Part shown: positions 35,397 through 45,625 of the stretch, one piece after another
Position numbering within the stretch: the first letter of the stretch is position 1
Layout: every line of letters starts with the position of its first letter
Program-made: the position numbers and the translations under genes
The notes under the pieces: model-generated
What the model was told of the DNA's origin: nothing
Seen by the model: only the letters and a program-made list of their open reading frames with translations
The model's database searches: none
Source of the DNA: Synechococcus sp. MU1642
Lineage (GTDB): Bacteria; Cyanobacteriota; Cyanobacteriia; PCC-6307; Cyanobiaceae
Length of the DNA stretch: 64,000 bases
Direction: 5' to 3'
NCBI RefSeq assembly: GCF_020514115.1
Contig: NZ_VTKZ01000010.1
Location: forward strand, 1 to 64,000

Positions 35397-37184
35397 TTAA
35401 TTGGTTTCGTCAACGTCGAGTACCTGACCGTTGAAGAAGTCCGCCAGGTTGCGGGCTTGACGGTCCAGCCCTGAGGGGGGATTGGGTTGAGTGCTTGGTT
35501 CTGCTGGTGCAGGTGCTGGATTGGCGTCCACCGGTTTGGCTTGGGTGCGCGGCAGTTCTGGCGCTGGCACTGGAGCTGTTGTTGCTGCAGGTGCCGACAT
35601 CGCTGCTGGAGTTGGCGCTGGAGTTGGTGTGGGGGGCTCGACCGCTGCTGGGGCTGTTCCAAGCGGAGGAGGCATGGCGCTGTTGCTGGCCTCAAGTAAC
35701 AGCTGCCTTGAGCCGCCGAGAGCTTTGGCCACCGCCTGTTCGAGTAGGGACGCCCGGCTCTGAACCATGCCCATCCAGTTGCCAGCCACCTGCACAACAG
35801 CGCGGTTGGCATCCAGGCGCACCAGTTGGGCCTGTTGCGACAGCAACATCCGGGTGGAGGGCAGTTCAAGGCTGCCCAGGATCTGTTGCCACAGCTCGGG
35901 CAGGTTCGTGCTGGGTGCCGGCGCAGGGGTGGAGACCGTCGGTAGTTCCGGTGATGTTGCCGGTGCAGGTTTTGGACTGGGGGCGGGGGCCTCTGTTGCT
36001 GGGGCTGCGGCGGCAGGAGCAGGAGGGGCGACTGGGGTTGTAGCTGGTTGTCTTGGGACTGGGGCTGCCGTTGTGGGTTGAGCCGCCACCGCTTCCGCTA
36101 GCAACCCTAAGAGCAGCACTTCCAGCCACAAGCGCGGCTGCACGCTTTGGCGCAGTTGTTGCTCGGTGCCGCGCAGCTGGGCCTGCCATTGCAGCAAGCG
36201 GGCCCTGCCGATCGCTTTCGCGAGGGTGGGCAGTTGATCACGGAACTGGGGTGAAACGCTGGTGAGCTCCAGTCGGTCTGGAGCGGCGGCCATCAAGACC
36301 AGATCCCGCAGCATCCCGGCCAGACCCTGCAGCACGGCCCCGGGATCCCGACCTCGGTCCAGCAGGTTGCGTGTGGCCTCGAGCAGTTGCACCGGTTCGG
36401 CGCTGCTCATCGCCCCCACCAGCTCCAACAGCTCCTGTTCGGGCACGGCTCCCAGCAGATCCCACACAGCAGCGGCTTCAATCGGTGGTGGCAGCAGACT
36501 CAGTTGATCCAACAGGCTTTCCGCATCCCGCAGTCCTCCCTGGGATCGCTGGGCCACCACATGAATGGCTTCAGGCTTGATCTCGATCGCTTCCTGTTCG
36601 GCGATCCAACTCAGATGTTGGTTCAGGGCATCGAGCGGAATGCGCCGGAAATTAAAGCGTTGGCAACGGCTGAGGATCGTCGGCAGCACCCGTTGCGGGT
36701 CGGTGGTGGCGAGTACGAACACCACCTGCGGTGGTGGTTCTTCAAGAGTTTTCAGCAGGGCGTTGAACGCTGCGGTGGAGAGCATGTGGCACTCGTCCAC
36801 CACGTACACCTTCCAGCGGGCCTGCACCGGTGCGAAGCGAGAGCGTTCGATCAGTTCACGGATGTTGTCAACACCGGTGTTGGAGGCGGCGTCGATCTCG
36901 ATTACATCGAGCGCGGTTCCGGCGGCAATTGTTTTGCACAGCTCGCAGGTGCCGCAGGGCTCTGGCGTCGGCCCCTCGCTGTTCAGGCAATTGAGCGAGC
37001 GGGCCAGGATGCGGGCGCTGGAGGTTTTGCCGGTGCCGCGGGGGCCACTGAACAGATAGGCCGGGGCAATCCGATTGCTGGTGAGGGCGTGGCACAGGGT
37101 GGCGGCGATCGCCTCCTGCCCCACCAGCTGATCAAAGCGCTGGGGCCGGTATTTGTGATGCAGCGGCTGGTAGGCCGAACTCAT
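35397..37184 (-). CDS. dnaX: DNA polymerase III gamma/tau subunit
   Basis: Clamp-loader ATPase. 595 residues: YRPQRFDQLVGQEAI, Walker A FSGPRGTGKTSSARILA, zinc module with CLNSEGPTPEPCGTCELC, Walker B VYVVDECHMLS, sensor 1 ATTDPQRVLPTI and SRCQRFNFRR. Domain III follows and then a long Ala/Pro-rich linker (about 370-430 and 515-570) to a short C-terminus ending VLDVDETN. No intein is present. I see no obvious slippery A-run for a gamma form. It is the last gene of the tig-clpP-clpX-LRAT-dnaX series. Confidence 0.95.
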   Translation of the reverse strand: MSSAYQPLHHKYRPQRFDQLVGQEAIAATLCHALTSNRIAPAYLFSGPRGTGKTSSARILARSLNCLNSEGPTPEPCGTCELCKTIAAGTALDVIEIDAASNTGVDNIRELIERSRFAPVQARWKVYVVDECHMLSTAAFNALLKTLEEPPPQVVFVLATTDPQRVLPTILSRCQRFNFRRIPLDALNQHLSWIAEQEAIEIKPEAIHVVAQRSQGGLRDAESLLDQLSLLPPPIEAAAVWDLLGAVPEQELLELVGAMSSAEPVQLLEATRNLLDRGRDPGAVLQGLAGMLRDLVLMAAAPDRLELTSVSPQFRDQLPTLAKAIGRARLLQWQAQLRGTEQQLRQSVQPRLWLEVLLLGLLAEAVAAQPTTAAPVPRQPATTPVAPPAPAAAAPATEAPAPSPKPAPATSPELPTVSTPAPAPSTNLPELWQQILGSLELPSTRMLLSQQAQLVRLDANRAVVQVAGNWMGMVQSRASLLEQAVAKALGGSRQLLLEASNSAMPPPLGTAPAAVEPPTPTPAPTPAAMSAPAATTAPVPAPELPRTQAKPVDANPAPAPAEPSTQPNPPSGLDRQARNLADFFNGQVLDVDETN

Positions 37185-37207
37185 GCGCCGCGAGCGTTGA
37201 AAGGAGA

Positions 37208-37846
37208 TTACTCAGAGGATTCGGAGCTTGGAAGGGCGGGGTGCTGTTGGAGCAGGGCATCAATCCGCTGTTTCAGGTCTTCGACGGCGGCCAGTTCATC
37301 GGCCAGGCTCTGGCCCGCGAGCAACAGCCGGCGATCGGTTCCCTCGCCTGCACCTTCCAGCAGACCCTCCAACTTGTGCAGCAGCGAGAGGCGCAGACGT
37401 TCCAATTTCTCGACCCCCCGTATGGCCATCGTGCGGGCGTCGTCATCGAGCAGGCCCTGTTGCACCAGGAGTTCCAGTCCCTTCAGCAGGGCTGATGGCA
37501 TCAGGCCGCTCCAGTTGCGGGCCCGATCCAGGAATGAATCCACCTGCTCGCTGCGATGGCGCCCGGTTTTGCACCAGGTGGCGAAGTGCTCGCAGTTGTT
37601 GAACAGCAGGTTGTAGTCCTGTTCCCCCAGGCGTCCCATGGCCCGGCGCAAGGTGACACCCACCGGAGAAGCTTCGATATGGCTGATCACCTGCAGTGGT
37701 TGCCCCTGGCTGAACTCCTCCAATGGGCTGCGCAGAATTTCACGCCCCTCCAAGTAGTGGGCGACTGTCCCATCGCCGAGGTCGATGCCGTGGTGGTTGA
37801 ACAGGCCGTGCTGACGCGGCACCTCCAAGTGGTCAGCGGCAGCCAA
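37208..37846 (-). CDS. LRAT/NlpC-P60-like acyltransferase family protein
   Basis: 212 residues from a TTG at 37846. The first 110 residues hold the LRAT/H-rev107 fold: HLEVPRQHGLFNHHGIDLGD (catalytic His), GTVAHYLEG, and the catalytic-Cys motif LLFNNCEHFATWCKTG. The rest is helical with heptads (ARTMAIRGVEKLERLRLSLL; LADELAAVEDLKQRIDALLQ). LRAT proteins move acyl groups between phospholipids, retinoids or proteins; the bacterial substrate is unknown. It starts 4 bp after clpX and ends 23 bp before dnaX, so it is an integral part of the operon. Confidence 0.8.
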   Translation of the reverse strand: MAAADHLEVPRQHGLFNHHGIDLGDGTVAHYLEGREILRSPLEEFSQGQPLQVISHIEASPVGVTLRRAMGRLGEQDYNLLFNNCEHFATWCKTGRHRSEQVDSFLDRARNWSGLMPSALLKGLELLVQQGLLDDDARTMAIRGVEKLERLRLSLLHKLEGLLEGAGEGTDRRLLLAGQSLADELAAVEDLKQRIDALLQQHPALPSSESSE

Positions 37847-37850
37847 GACC

Positions 37851-39200
37851 TCAGGCCGTTTTTTGTTGTTCCGTGCCAGGCAGGGGGAGCACCTTCCCAC
37901 CGGTGTGTTCTTCCACCATCGCTCGGGTGACTGTGAACTCCTTCACCGACGTCTGCGATGGCAGGTCGTACATCAGATCCAGCATCAGTTCCTCAACGAT
38001 GCCTCGCAGGGCGCGGGCACCGGTCTTGCGCCGGTGGGCTTCCTGGGCGATCGCTTCAATGGCGTCATCGGCGAACTGCAGTTGCACATTGTCCATGCTC
38101 AGCAGGGTGCGGAACTGCTTCACCAGGGCATCGCGGGGTTCTGTGAGGATCGACTGCAAGGCACTTTCGTCCAGGGGCTCCAGCACGGCACTCACCGGCA
38201 TGCGGCCGATGAATTCTGGGATCAGGCCGTAGCGCACCAGATCGTCTGGCTCCAGGTGCCGCAGTACTTGGGCGGCCTGAAGGTCGCGGTTGGTGCGACT
38301 GCGTCCACGGCCGTCGCTGGGCATGAAGCCGATGGCGTTGCGGCCCATCCGTTTCTGAACCACGTCTTCTAAGCCGACGAAGGCACCACCGCAGATGAAC
38401 AGGATCTGGCTGGTGTCGATCTGGATGCAGTCCTGATAGGGGTGCTTACGGCCTCCCTGGGGCGGCACGTTGGCCACCGTGCCCTCGAGCATTTTCAGCA
38501 GTGCCTGCTGCACACCTTCGCCGGACACATCTCTTGTGATCGAGGGGTTTTCGCTCTTGCGGGCGATTTTGTCGATTTCATCGATGTAGATGATGCCCCG
38601 CTGGGCCTGGTCCACATCCATGTCGGCCTTCTGCAGCAGCCGCAGCAGGATGTTTTCCACGTCCTCACCCACATAGCCTGCTTCCGTGAGGGTGGTGGCA
38701 TCGGCCACGGCGAAGGGCACATCCAGCATCTCCGCTAGGGTCTGAGCCAACAGCGTCTTGCCGCAGCCGGTGGGTCCGATCAGCAGGATGTTGCTCTTGT
38801 GCAGGCGGGTGGCGGTTTCCTCGGTCTCGCCGTTGCCATCCCCCTGCCAGGCCAGACGTTTGTAGTGGTTGTAGACCGCCACCGACATCACCTTTTTGGC
38901 GGCGTCCTGGCCGACCACCTGCTGATCTAGGAAGCTTTTGATGTCCTGGGGCCGGGGAATGGAGGCCAGGGTCGGGGCCGGTTTGCTGCTCTTGCGAGCA
39001 GCTGGTGTGGCCTTGCGGCTGGGTTCGTGGCTGTGGCGTGGGTTGCCCTGGCCATCCACCAGCTCCTCATCCAGGATCTCGTTGCAGAGATCGATGCATT
39101 CGTCGCAGATGTAAACGCCGGGTCCGGCGATCAACTTGCGCACTTGATCCTGGGATTTCCCACAGAACGAGCACTTCAGATGGGCGTCGAACTTGGCCAT
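37851..39200 (-). CDS. clpX: ATP-dependent Clp protease ATPase subunit ClpX
   Basis: AAA+ unfoldase that feeds substrates to ClpP. 449 residues: N-terminal zinc-binding domain ([24 protein letters not shown]), a linker with basic Ala/Pro text, Walker [19 protein letters not shown], pore loop region [16 protein letters not shown], Walker [15 protein letters not shown], and the IGF-like ClpP-docking loop around [11 protein letters not shown]-terminal D2 text [20 protein letters not shown] is conserved. It follows clpP by 90 bp. Confidence 0.97.
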   Translation of the reverse strand: MAKFDAHLKCSFCGKSQDQVRKLIAGPGVYICDECIDLCNEILDEELVDGQGNPRHSHEPSRKATPAARKSSKPAPTLASIPRPQDIKSFLDQQVVGQDAAKKVMSVAVYNHYKRLAWQGDGNGETEETATRLHKSNILLIGPTGCGKTLLAQTLAEMLDVPFAVADATTLTEAGYVGEDVENILLRLLQKADMDVDQAQRGIIYIDEIDKIARKSENPSITRDVSGEGVQQALLKMLEGTVANVPPQGGRKHPYQDCIQIDTSQILFICGGAFVGLEDVVQKRMGRNAIGFMPSDGRGRSRTNRDLQAAQVLRHLEPDDLVRYGLIPEFIGRMPVSAVLEPLDESALQSILTEPRDALVKQFRTLLSMDNVQLQFADDAIEAIAQEAHRRKTGARALRGIVEELMLDLMYDLPSQTSVKEFTVTRAMVEEHTGGKVLPLPGTEQQKTA

Positions 39201-39290
39201 CGAACGCTGGGCACCACACAGGAGAACAACTCAGGAATCAACCGATGGGGCCTCCCTGAACACACAGGATCGAGAACGGAAGGGCGTCTG

Positions 39291-39965
39291 TCAGCCTTCC
39301 GTAATGATTCCTTCGTCCCCGGAACTGTCCACCACACGATCGATCAAGCCATATTCAACCGCTTCTTCGGGCGAAAGGAAGTAGTCGCGGTCAGTGTCTT
39401 CCGAGATCTTGTCGAGGGGCTGGCCGGTGTGGTCGGCCATCAGCCCGTTCAAGGTTTCCTTGAGGTAGAGGATCTCCTTTGCCTGGATCTCGATGTCCAC
39501 CGCCTGGCCCTGGGCACCACCGAGGGGTTGGTGAATCATGATCCGGGCATTGGGCAGTGCGAGACGCTTGCCTTTGGTTCCTCCGGAGAGCAGAAAGGCG
39601 CCCATGCTGGCGGCTAGGCCGTAGCAGATGGTCACCACGTCAGGGGCGACCTGCTGCATCGTGTCGTAGATCGCCAGGCCAGCGGTGACGGACCCTCCCG
39701 GTGAGTTGATGTAGATCTGAATGTCCTTCTCAGGATCCTCGGCTTCGAGGAACAGCATCTGCGCCACCAGGGCATCGGCAACGGCGTCATCCACACCCGT
39801 GCCGAGGAAAATGATTCGCTCCCGCAGCAGGCGAGAGTAGATGTCGAAGGCGCGGTCTCCGCGACCGGACTGTTCCACAACCGTGGGCAGTGGCCCCGGT
39901 GCCGAGACGGGCATGGCGGCCCGCCAGCGGTTCTGGATGGGGTGGTGACTGCGGGCTTCGATCAC
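39291..39965 (-). CDS. clpP: ATP-dependent Clp protease proteolytic subunit
   Basis: Serine protease with Ser120 (GLAASMGAF), His145 ([10 protein letters not shown]) and Asp194 (TDRDYFLSP), at the spacing of E. coli ClpP. 224 residues from a GTG at 39965; an ATG at 39914 (207 residues) is also possible. The N-terminal extension is usual for the clpX-linked paralogue of marine Synechococcus as I recall. Conserved text: [35 protein letters not shown]. Lies between tig and clpX. Confidence 0.96.
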   Translation of the reverse strand: MIEARSHHPIQNRWRAAMPVSAPGPLPTVVEQSGRGDRAFDIYSRLLRERIIFLGTGVDDAVADALVAQMLFLEAEDPEKDIQIYINSPGGSVTAGLAIYDTMQQVAPDVVTICYGLAASMGAFLLSGGTKGKRLALPNARIMIHQPLGGAQGQAVDIEIQAKEILYLKETLNGLMADHTGQPLDKISEDTDRDYFLSPEEAVEYGLIDRVVDSSGDEGIITEG

Positions 39966-40008
39966 GCGATCGGTGTGCGGTGAAGTTTGGTCAATCTATG
40001 GGCGTTGC

Positions 40009-41418
40009 TCAGTCCTTGGCGTCCGCCTTGGACTTGCTCTCGGCCGAGGTCTTCTTGGCGGAAGGCTTTTTTTTGGCTTCAGCCTTGCTGTCGTCAGCTG
40101 CCGGAGCCTTTTCGGTGAGGGTGCTGTTCTCCTCGAGCCAGCCCATCAGACGATCCTGCATGAGGTCATCCATCACGGCTTGACGCAGGCGCTCGGGATC
40201 GATCTTGGCGTCGGCGGAGAGCTCTTTCTTTACATCTTTGATCTTGGCGTCCACGTCCTTGTCGTCGAGCTTGATGTCCTCCGCTTCGGCCAGGGCGGTG
40301 AGAGCAAAACTTCGGCGCAGACGCTCTTCAGCCTCGGGGCGGGAGTTCTGCATCAAGTTGCGCACCAGGTCAGGGGTGAACAGTGACTTCACATCCATGC
40401 CCTGCTGGGCGAACTGGGCTGCGGTCTGTTCCAGCAGGTTGCGGCTTTCCTGTTGGATCAGGGCTTCTGGCAATTCCACCTCGAGCTGCTCCACCAGTGC
40501 GGCGACGAGGGCATCGCGGCGGTTGCTGGTCTGACGCCGGTCAGCGTCGTCCTTGAGCCGTTGCTCCAAGTCCTTGCGCAGGTCCGCAAGGGTTTCCTGT
40601 TCGCTGGCCTGCTTGGCGAAGGCGTCGTCCAGCTGGGGCAGTTCGCGGGTTTTGAGGTCTTTCAGTTCGATCTCAAAGGTGGCCTTGCGTCCGCGGGCGT
40701 CTTCCTTTGGGTAGTCGTCGGGGAACTGGCACTCCACGGTTTTGTTGTCGCCGACCTTCATGCCGATGACCCCTTCGATGAAGCCAGGGATCATCCGGCC
40801 GTTCTCCAGGTCGACATCCATGGAATCGGCACTGCCGCCCTCGATTTCGCTGCCGTCATCGCTGTAAGTGCCTTTGAAGCCCAGTACCGCGATGTCGCCA
40901 TTCTTGGCAGCGCGACCTTCCACTGGAACGACCGTGGCCATCTGCTTGCGGGAGTCCTCGAGCATCGCGTCGACCCTGGAGGCGTCGTAGGCGACGGTTT
41001 CGAATTCCGCCTTCAGCCCCTTGGTGCTCTTCAGTTTCGGCGTAGGAGCGACATCGGCTTCCAGGGTGAAAGTGAGCTCCTTGCCAGGCTCAAAGCTCTC
41101 CAGCAGGCCGTCGAAACCACTGCTCAGGTCGGGCTGGCTGATCGGTTCCAGTGATTCCTGCTTAATAGCGTCGCGCCAGGCGTTGTCGATCAGCTTTTCC
41201 AGTGCCGTGGCCTTGATCCGCACGCCACCCAGCTGCTGCACCAGCACCGTGCGCGGCACCTTGCCCTTGCGGAAGCCCGGCAGGTTGATGCTGCGGCTGA
41301 GGCTGGTGATCGCGTCTTCGTAACTCGTCTTGCAGCGCTCCCCAGGAACTGTGACCGTCACCGACAGGCGGCTGCTGGGGCGGGCTTCGGTGGTCACCTT
41401 CAGGGCTGCAGCGCTCAT
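40009..41418 (-). CDS. tig: Trigger factor, ribosome-bound chaperone
   Basis: 469 residues. N-terminal ribosome-binding domain with the signature [21 protein letters not shown], PPIase domain ([39 protein letters not shown]), helical C-terminal domain, and a low-complexity Lys/Ala/Asp tail ([20 protein letters not shown]). ATG 41418 chosen over an upstream in-frame start at 41454. First gene of the tig-clpP-clpX-LRAT-dnaX cluster; divergent from asd. Confidence 0.96.
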   Translation of the reverse strand: MSAAALKVTTEARPSSRLSVTVTVPGERCKTSYEDAITSLSRSINLPGFRKGKVPRTVLVQQLGGVRIKATALEKLIDNAWRDAIKQESLEPISQPDLSSGFDGLLESFEPGKELTFTLEADVAPTPKLKSTKGLKAEFETVAYDASRVDAMLEDSRKQMATVVPVEGRAAKNGDIAVLGFKGTYSDDGSEIEGGSADSMDVDLENGRMIPGFIEGVIGMKVGDNKTVECQFPDDYPKEDARGRKATFEIELKDLKTRELPQLDDAFAKQASEQETLADLRKDLEQRLKDDADRRQTSNRRDALVAALVEQLEVELPEALIQQESRNLLEQTAAQFAQQGMDVKSLFTPDLVRNLMQNSRPEAEERLRRSFALTALAEAEDIKLDDKDVDAKIKDVKKELSADAKIDPERLRQAVMDDLMQDRLMGWLEENSTLTEKAPAADDSKAEAKKKPSAKKTSAESKSKADAKD

Positions 41419-41498
41419 GAGGGAAGGAAAAGGGCAGCCCAGCACTTTATGCAATCAGTGAATTGAGGCTGGATCGGTAAGCTGAGCCCGTCGCATCG

Positions 41499-41543
41499 CG
41501 ACATCACGATCTCTGCACAGTGATGTCGGTTTCGAGAAACGAC
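41499..41543. promoter_or_regulatory. Overlapping inverted repeats in tig/asd divergent leader
   Basis: CGACATCAC (41499-41507) and GTGATGTCG (41520-41528) form a perfect 9-bp inverted repeat with a 12-base loop. A second hairpin, GTCGGTTTC/GAAACGAC (41525-41543, one bulged G), shares the GTCG, so the two stems exclude each other if transcribed. They lie 32-76 bp before the asd TTG. Operator or RNA switch are both possible. Confidence 0.4.
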
Positions 41544-41574
41544 AAGTTTTCGTTCAGATCGTTCACTTCACCGC

Positions 41575-42597
41575 TTGTCTTCGACTCTTCCCAACCGTCC
41601 TCTCAACGTTGCTGTTCTGGGTGCCAGTGGTGCTGTTGGCCAGGAACTGCTGCTGCTGCTTGAGGAGCGCCATTTCCCCGTTGGTGAGTTGAAGCTGTTG
41701 GCGTCGGCCCGTTCGGCCGGTCAGACCCAAGCCTGGAACTGCCGCAACCTCACGGTAGAAGAGGTCTCGGCCAAATCTTTTGAAGGGGTCGATCTGGTGC
41801 TGGCGTCGGCCGGTGGTTCTGTTTCTAAGCAATGGCGCGAGGCCATCACCGCTGCAGGTGCGGTGATGGTGGATAACTCCAGTGCCTTCCGGATGGAGGA
41901 CGGTGTGCCTCTGGTGGTGCCCGAGGTCAATCCCGATGCGGCCTTTGCCAACTCCGGAGTGATCGCGAACCCGAATTGCACCACGATCCTGCTCACCTTG
42001 GCTTTGGCTCCCCTGGCAGCGAAGCGGGCAATGCGCCGTGTGGTGGTGAGCACGTACCAATCAGCCAGCGGTGCAGGTGCCCGGGCCATGGAAGAGCTGA
42101 AAAATCTTTCGCAGACGGTTCTGGACGGCGGCACTCCCAAGGGAGAGGTGCTGCCTTACTCCCTGGCTTTCAACCTCTTTCTGCACAACTCTCCCCTGCA
42201 GACCAACAGCTATTGCGAAGAGGAGATGAAGATGGTGAACGAGACCCGCAAGATCATGGATCTTCCGGATCTGCGCTTCACCGCCACTTGCGTGCGGGTG
42301 CCCGTGCTGCGGGCTCATTCCGAAGCGGTGAACATCGAGTTCGAGAGCCCCTTCCCAGTCGATGAAGCGTGCGAGCTGCTTTCGGCTGCCCCCGGTGTTG
42401 AGTTGATTGACGACCCGGCTGCGAACCGTTTCCCGATGCCAACGGATGTGACCGGTCGTGACCCGGTGGCGATCGGACGGATCCGTCAGGACATCAGTGA
42501 CCCCAATGCTCTGGAGCTCTGGCTGTGTGGTGATCAGATCCGTAAGGGAGCGGCGCTTAACGCTGTTCAGATCGCTGAACTGTTGATTCAAAAGTGA
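41575..42597 (+). CDS. asd: Aspartate-semialdehyde dehydrogenase
   Basis: Reduces aspartyl phosphate to aspartate semialdehyde, the branch point to lysine, threonine and methionine. 340 residues from a TTG at 41575: [20 protein letters not shown] (NADP site), [19 protein letters not shown], catalytic Cys135 in [20 protein letters not shown] and the C-terminal [20 protein letters not shown]. It overlaps dapA, the next pathway enzyme. Confidence 0.96.
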   Translation: MSSTLPNRPLNVAVLGASGAVGQELLLLLEERHFPVGELKLLASARSAGQTQAWNCRNLTVEEVSAKSFEGVDLVLASAGGSVSKQWREAITAAGAVMVDNSSAFRMEDGVPLVVPEVNPDAAFANSGVIANPNCTTILLTLALAPLAAKRAMRRVVVSTYQSASGAGARAMEELKNLSQTVLDGGTPKGEVLPYSLAFNLFLHNSPLQTNSYCEEEMKMVNETRKIMDLPDLRFTATCVRVPVLRAHSEAVNIEFESPFPVDEACELLSAAPGVELIDDPAANRFPMPTDVTGRDPVAIGRIRQDISDPNALELWLCGDQIRKGAALNAVQIAELLIQK

Positions 42598-43505
42598 TGA
42601 CCCAGGCCGCCACCCTTTCGCCAACGCCCTTCGGCCGTGTCGTCACCGCGATGGTGACTCCCTTTGATGCCACCGGTGCTGTGGATCCCACCGTCGCCGC
42701 ACAACTTGCTCGGCATCTGGTGGATCAGGGCTCTGATGGACTGCTGGTGTGCGGCACTACCGGCGAATCGCCAACCCTCAGCTGGGACGAGCAGCTGCAA
42801 CTGCTTCATGCGGTTCGAGAGGCGGTGGGCAGCGATGCCAAGGTGTTGGCGGGTACCGGCAGCAATTCCACAGCTGAAGCGGTGGAGGCCACAAAGAAAG
42901 CAGCAGCCGCCGGCGCGGATGGAGCTCTTGTGGTCGTGCCCTATTACAACAAGCCTCCTCAGGGGGGCCTAGAGGCCCATTTTCGGGCCATCGCTGAGGC
43001 CGCTCCTGAGCTGCCCCTGATGCTCTACAACATTCCTGGGCGCACCGGCTGCAGCATCGCTCCGGCCACAGTGGCGCGGCTGATGGACTGCCCCAATGTG
43101 GTGAGTTTCAAGGCCGCAAGCGGCACCACTGAAGAGGTCACGGCGCTGCGCCTGGCCTGCGGTTCGCAGTTGGCGATCTATAGCGGTGATGATGGTCTCA
43201 CCTTGCCGATGCTTGCGGTGGGTGCCGTGGGCGTGGTGAGTGTGGGCAGCCATGTGGCAGGCCCTGAGATCCGCGCCATGATCGAGGCCTATCTGAACGG
43301 CGATGGTGCTTCAGCACTCGCCTTGCACGACTCGTTGATCCCCCTGTTCAAGGCCCTGTTCGCCACAACCAATCCGATTCCCGTCAAGGCTGCCCTGGAA
43401 CTCAACGGCTGGTCTGTAGGTGCGCCCCGTCCACCTTTGTGCCCTTTATCTGATGACATGAAACGTTCGCTTTCCAATGCCATGGCCGCCTTCCGTCAGA
43501 CCTAG
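42597..43505 (+). CDS. dapA: 4-hydroxy-tetrahydrodipicolinate synthase
   Basis: Condenses pyruvate with aspartate semialdehyde on the way to diaminopimelate and lysine. 302 residues from the ATG at 42597 (TGATG overlap with asd; a GTG one codon earlier is possible): [43 protein letters not shown], Tyr144 in LYNIPGRTG and Schiff-base Lys172 in VVSFKAASG. The residue after Lys is usually Glu; here it is Ala. Operon asd-dapA-(rnj), with lysC nearby. Confidence 0.96.
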   Translation: MTQAATLSPTPFGRVVTAMVTPFDATGAVDPTVAAQLARHLVDQGSDGLLVCGTTGESPTLSWDEQLQLLHAVREAVGSDAKVLAGTGSNSTAEAVEATKKAAAAGADGALVVVPYYNKPPQGGLEAHFRAIAEAAPELPLMLYNIPGRTGCSIAPATVARLMDCPNVVSFKAASGTTEEVTALRLACGSQLAIYSGDDGLTLPMLAVGAVGVVSVGSHVAGPEIRAMIEAYLNGDGASALALHDSLIPLFKALFATTNPIPVKAALELNGWSVGAPRPPLCPLSDDMKRSLSNAMAAFRQT

Positions 43506-43556
43506 CTCGGTCCGGCTTATCGGCTTACGCAACCCGTTCTTTACACATCGTTTTTA

Positions 43557-45596
43557 ATGGCCAACAACGCGCGTTCCAGCAAGGGTCAGGAGCCCTGCCT
43601 TCGGGTGATTCCCCTGGGTGGTCTGCACGAGATCGGCAAGAACACCTGCGTGTTCGAGTACGGCGATGACCTGATGCTTGTGGATGCCGGTCTGGCCTTC
43701 CCCAGCGACGGTATGCACGGAGTGAATGTGGTGCTGCCCGACACCAGCTTCCTGCGTGAGAACCAGAAGCGGATTCGCGGCATGATCGTCACCCATGGTC
43801 ATGAAGACCACATTGGTGGTATCGCCCACCACCTCAAGCATTTCAACATTCCGGTGATCTACGGGCCGCGGCTGGCCCTCTCGATGCTCACCGGCAAGAT
43901 GGATGAGGCCGGGGTCCGCGATCGCACCACCCTGCAGACCGTCGGTCCGCGTGATGTGGTGAAGGTGGGTCAGCACTTCTCCGTGGAGTTCATCCGCAAC
44001 ACCCACTCGATGGCTGACAGCTTCTCGCTGGCCATCTCCACACCGGTGGGAACCATCATTTTTACGGGAGATTTCAAGTTCGACCACACCCCAGTTGATG
44101 GCGAAAACTTCGACATGGCCCGCCTCGCCCACCACGGCGATAAGGGCGTCTTGTGTCTGTTCAGTGATTCCACCAACTCCGAGGTTCCTGGCTTCTGCCC
44201 ACCGGAGAGATCGGTATTCCCCAACTTGGATCGCCACATCGCCAATGCCGAAGGGCGGGTGATCGTCACCACCTTCGCAAGCTCGATTCATCGGGTGTCG
44301 ATGATTCTGGAGCTGGCCCTGAAGAACGGCCGCAAGGTGGGGTTGCTGGGCCGCTCCATGCTCAACGTGATCGCCAAGGCCCGGGAACTGGGCTACATGC
44401 GCGCGCCAGATGAACTGTTTGTGCCGATTAAGCAGATCAACGATGTGCCAGATCGCGAAACGCTGCTGCTGATGACCGGCAGTCAGGGAGAGCCGCTGGC
44501 TGCCCTAAGCCGCATCTCCCGCGGTGAGCATCCCCAGGTGAAGGTTAAGACCACCGACACGATCATTTTCTCGGCCAGCCCGATCCCTGGAAACACGATT
44601 TCCGTGGTCAACACCATCGACAAGCTGATGATGCTGGGCGCCAAGGTGGTCTACGGCAAGGGTGAAGGCATTCATGTCTCCGGCCATGGCTTCCAGGAAG
44701 ATCAGAAACTGATGCTGGCCCTCACCCGGCCTAAGTTTTTTGTGCCGGTGCATGGCGAACACCGGATGCTGGTCCAGCACTCCCGCACCGGCCATTCGAT
44801 GGGTGTTCCAGTGGACAACACCCTGATCATCGATAACGGTGATGTGGTGGAGCTCACCCCGGATTCGCTCCGCAAAGGCAGTGCGGTGAAGGCGGGCATA
44901 GAGCTGCTGGATCAATCCCGCAACGGCATCGTCGATGCCCGGGTGCTCAAGGAACGCCAGCAATTGGCGGAAGACGGCGTGGTGACAATCCTGGCCGCCA
45001 TCAGCACCGATGGCGCCATGGTGGCTCCGCCGCGGGTGAATCTTCGCGGTGTGGTCACCACAGCCGATGCTCGCAAGATGTCGTTGTGGGTGGAGCGTGA
45101 AATCAAGTGGGTGCTCGAAAACCGCTGGAAGCAGCTCTGCCGCAATACCGGTGACAAGGCACCGGAGGTGGACTGGATGGGTGTGCAGCGTGAAGTGGAG
45201 GTTGGCCTTGGCCGCCGGATGCGTCGTGAACTGCAGGTGGAGCCGCTGATCCTCTGTCTGGTGCAGCCGGCTCCTGGCGGCACACCGGTTTACAAGGGTC
45301 GTGCCGATGCCGAGCCCGATGACCGTCCGGCTCCCCGTGGTCGAGGTGGTCGTGGCGGTGGCTCTCCCTATGGCCGTCGTAACGGTGGTGGTGGTGGAAC
45401 CCCTGCTCCGGTGCGGAACGCTCAGGGCAACGTCCGTTCTGGCTCGGCAACCCCTGCCCCCGTTCGTGCAGCGGCGGCAACGGCAGTGGTGGAGAAAATG
45501 GCTCCTCAACCGGTTGCTGAAAAGTCGGCCCCGGCTTCTCAGGAGCCGGAGATGCCTGCAGGCCGTACTCGTCGTCGTCGTTCAGCGGCCAGCTGA
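43557..45596 (+). CDS. rnj: Ribonuclease J
   Basis: Metallo-beta-lactamase/beta-CASP nuclease with 5'-3' exo- and endonuclease activity on RNA. 679 residues: zinc ligands in VTHGHEDHIGG (His80, His82, Asp84, His85), TGDFKFDHTPVDGE, FSDSTNSE, GRSMLNVIAKAR, beta-CASP loops, and GHGFQEDQKLML. The last 110 residues are a Gly/Arg/Pro/Ala-rich extension (RGRGGRGGG; NGGGGGTPAPV; TRRRRSAAS) that looks disordered and RNA- or protein-binding. 51 bp after dapA; followed by a strong terminator. Confidence 0.95.
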   Translation: MANNARSSKGQEPCLRVIPLGGLHEIGKNTCVFEYGDDLMLVDAGLAFPSDGMHGVNVVLPDTSFLRENQKRIRGMIVTHGHEDHIGGIAHHLKHFNIPVIYGPRLALSMLTGKMDEAGVRDRTTLQTVGPRDVVKVGQHFSVEFIRNTHSMADSFSLAISTPVGTIIFTGDFKFDHTPVDGENFDMARLAHHGDKGVLCLFSDSTNSEVPGFCPPERSVFPNLDRHIANAEGRVIVTTFASSIHRVSMILELALKNGRKVGLLGRSMLNVIAKARELGYMRAPDELFVPIKQINDVPDRETLLLMTGSQGEPLAALSRISRGEHPQVKVKTTDTIIFSASPIPGNTISVVNTIDKLMMLGAKVVYGKGEGIHVSGHGFQEDQKLMLALTRPKFFVPVHGEHRMLVQHSRTGHSMGVPVDNTLIIDNGDVVELTPDSLRKGSAVKAGIELLDQSRNGIVDARVLKERQQLAEDGVVTILAAISTDGAMVAPPRVNLRGVVTTADARKMSLWVEREIKWVLENRWKQLCRNTGDKAPEVDWMGVQREVEVGLGRRMRRELQVEPLILCLVQPAPGGTPVYKGRADAEPDDRPAPRGRGGRGGGSPYGRRNGGGGGTPAPVRNAQGNVRSGSATPAPVRAAAATAVVEKMAPQPVAEKSAPASQEPEMPAGRTRRRRSAAS

Positions 45597-45625
45597 GCGG
45601 GCGATCGCTCCTTTGATCCTTTTGA

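Noticed and set aside
35397-37184. Programmed frameshift or intein in dnaX
   Set aside because: No A-run slippery site with a stem was seen and the protein is colinear with gamma/tau.
36387-37616. 409-codon plus-strand frame opposite dnaX
   Set aside because: Antisense shadow of dnaX and the LRAT gene.
41455-41574. Lysine riboswitch before asd
   Set aside because: The region is far too short and lacks the conserved core.
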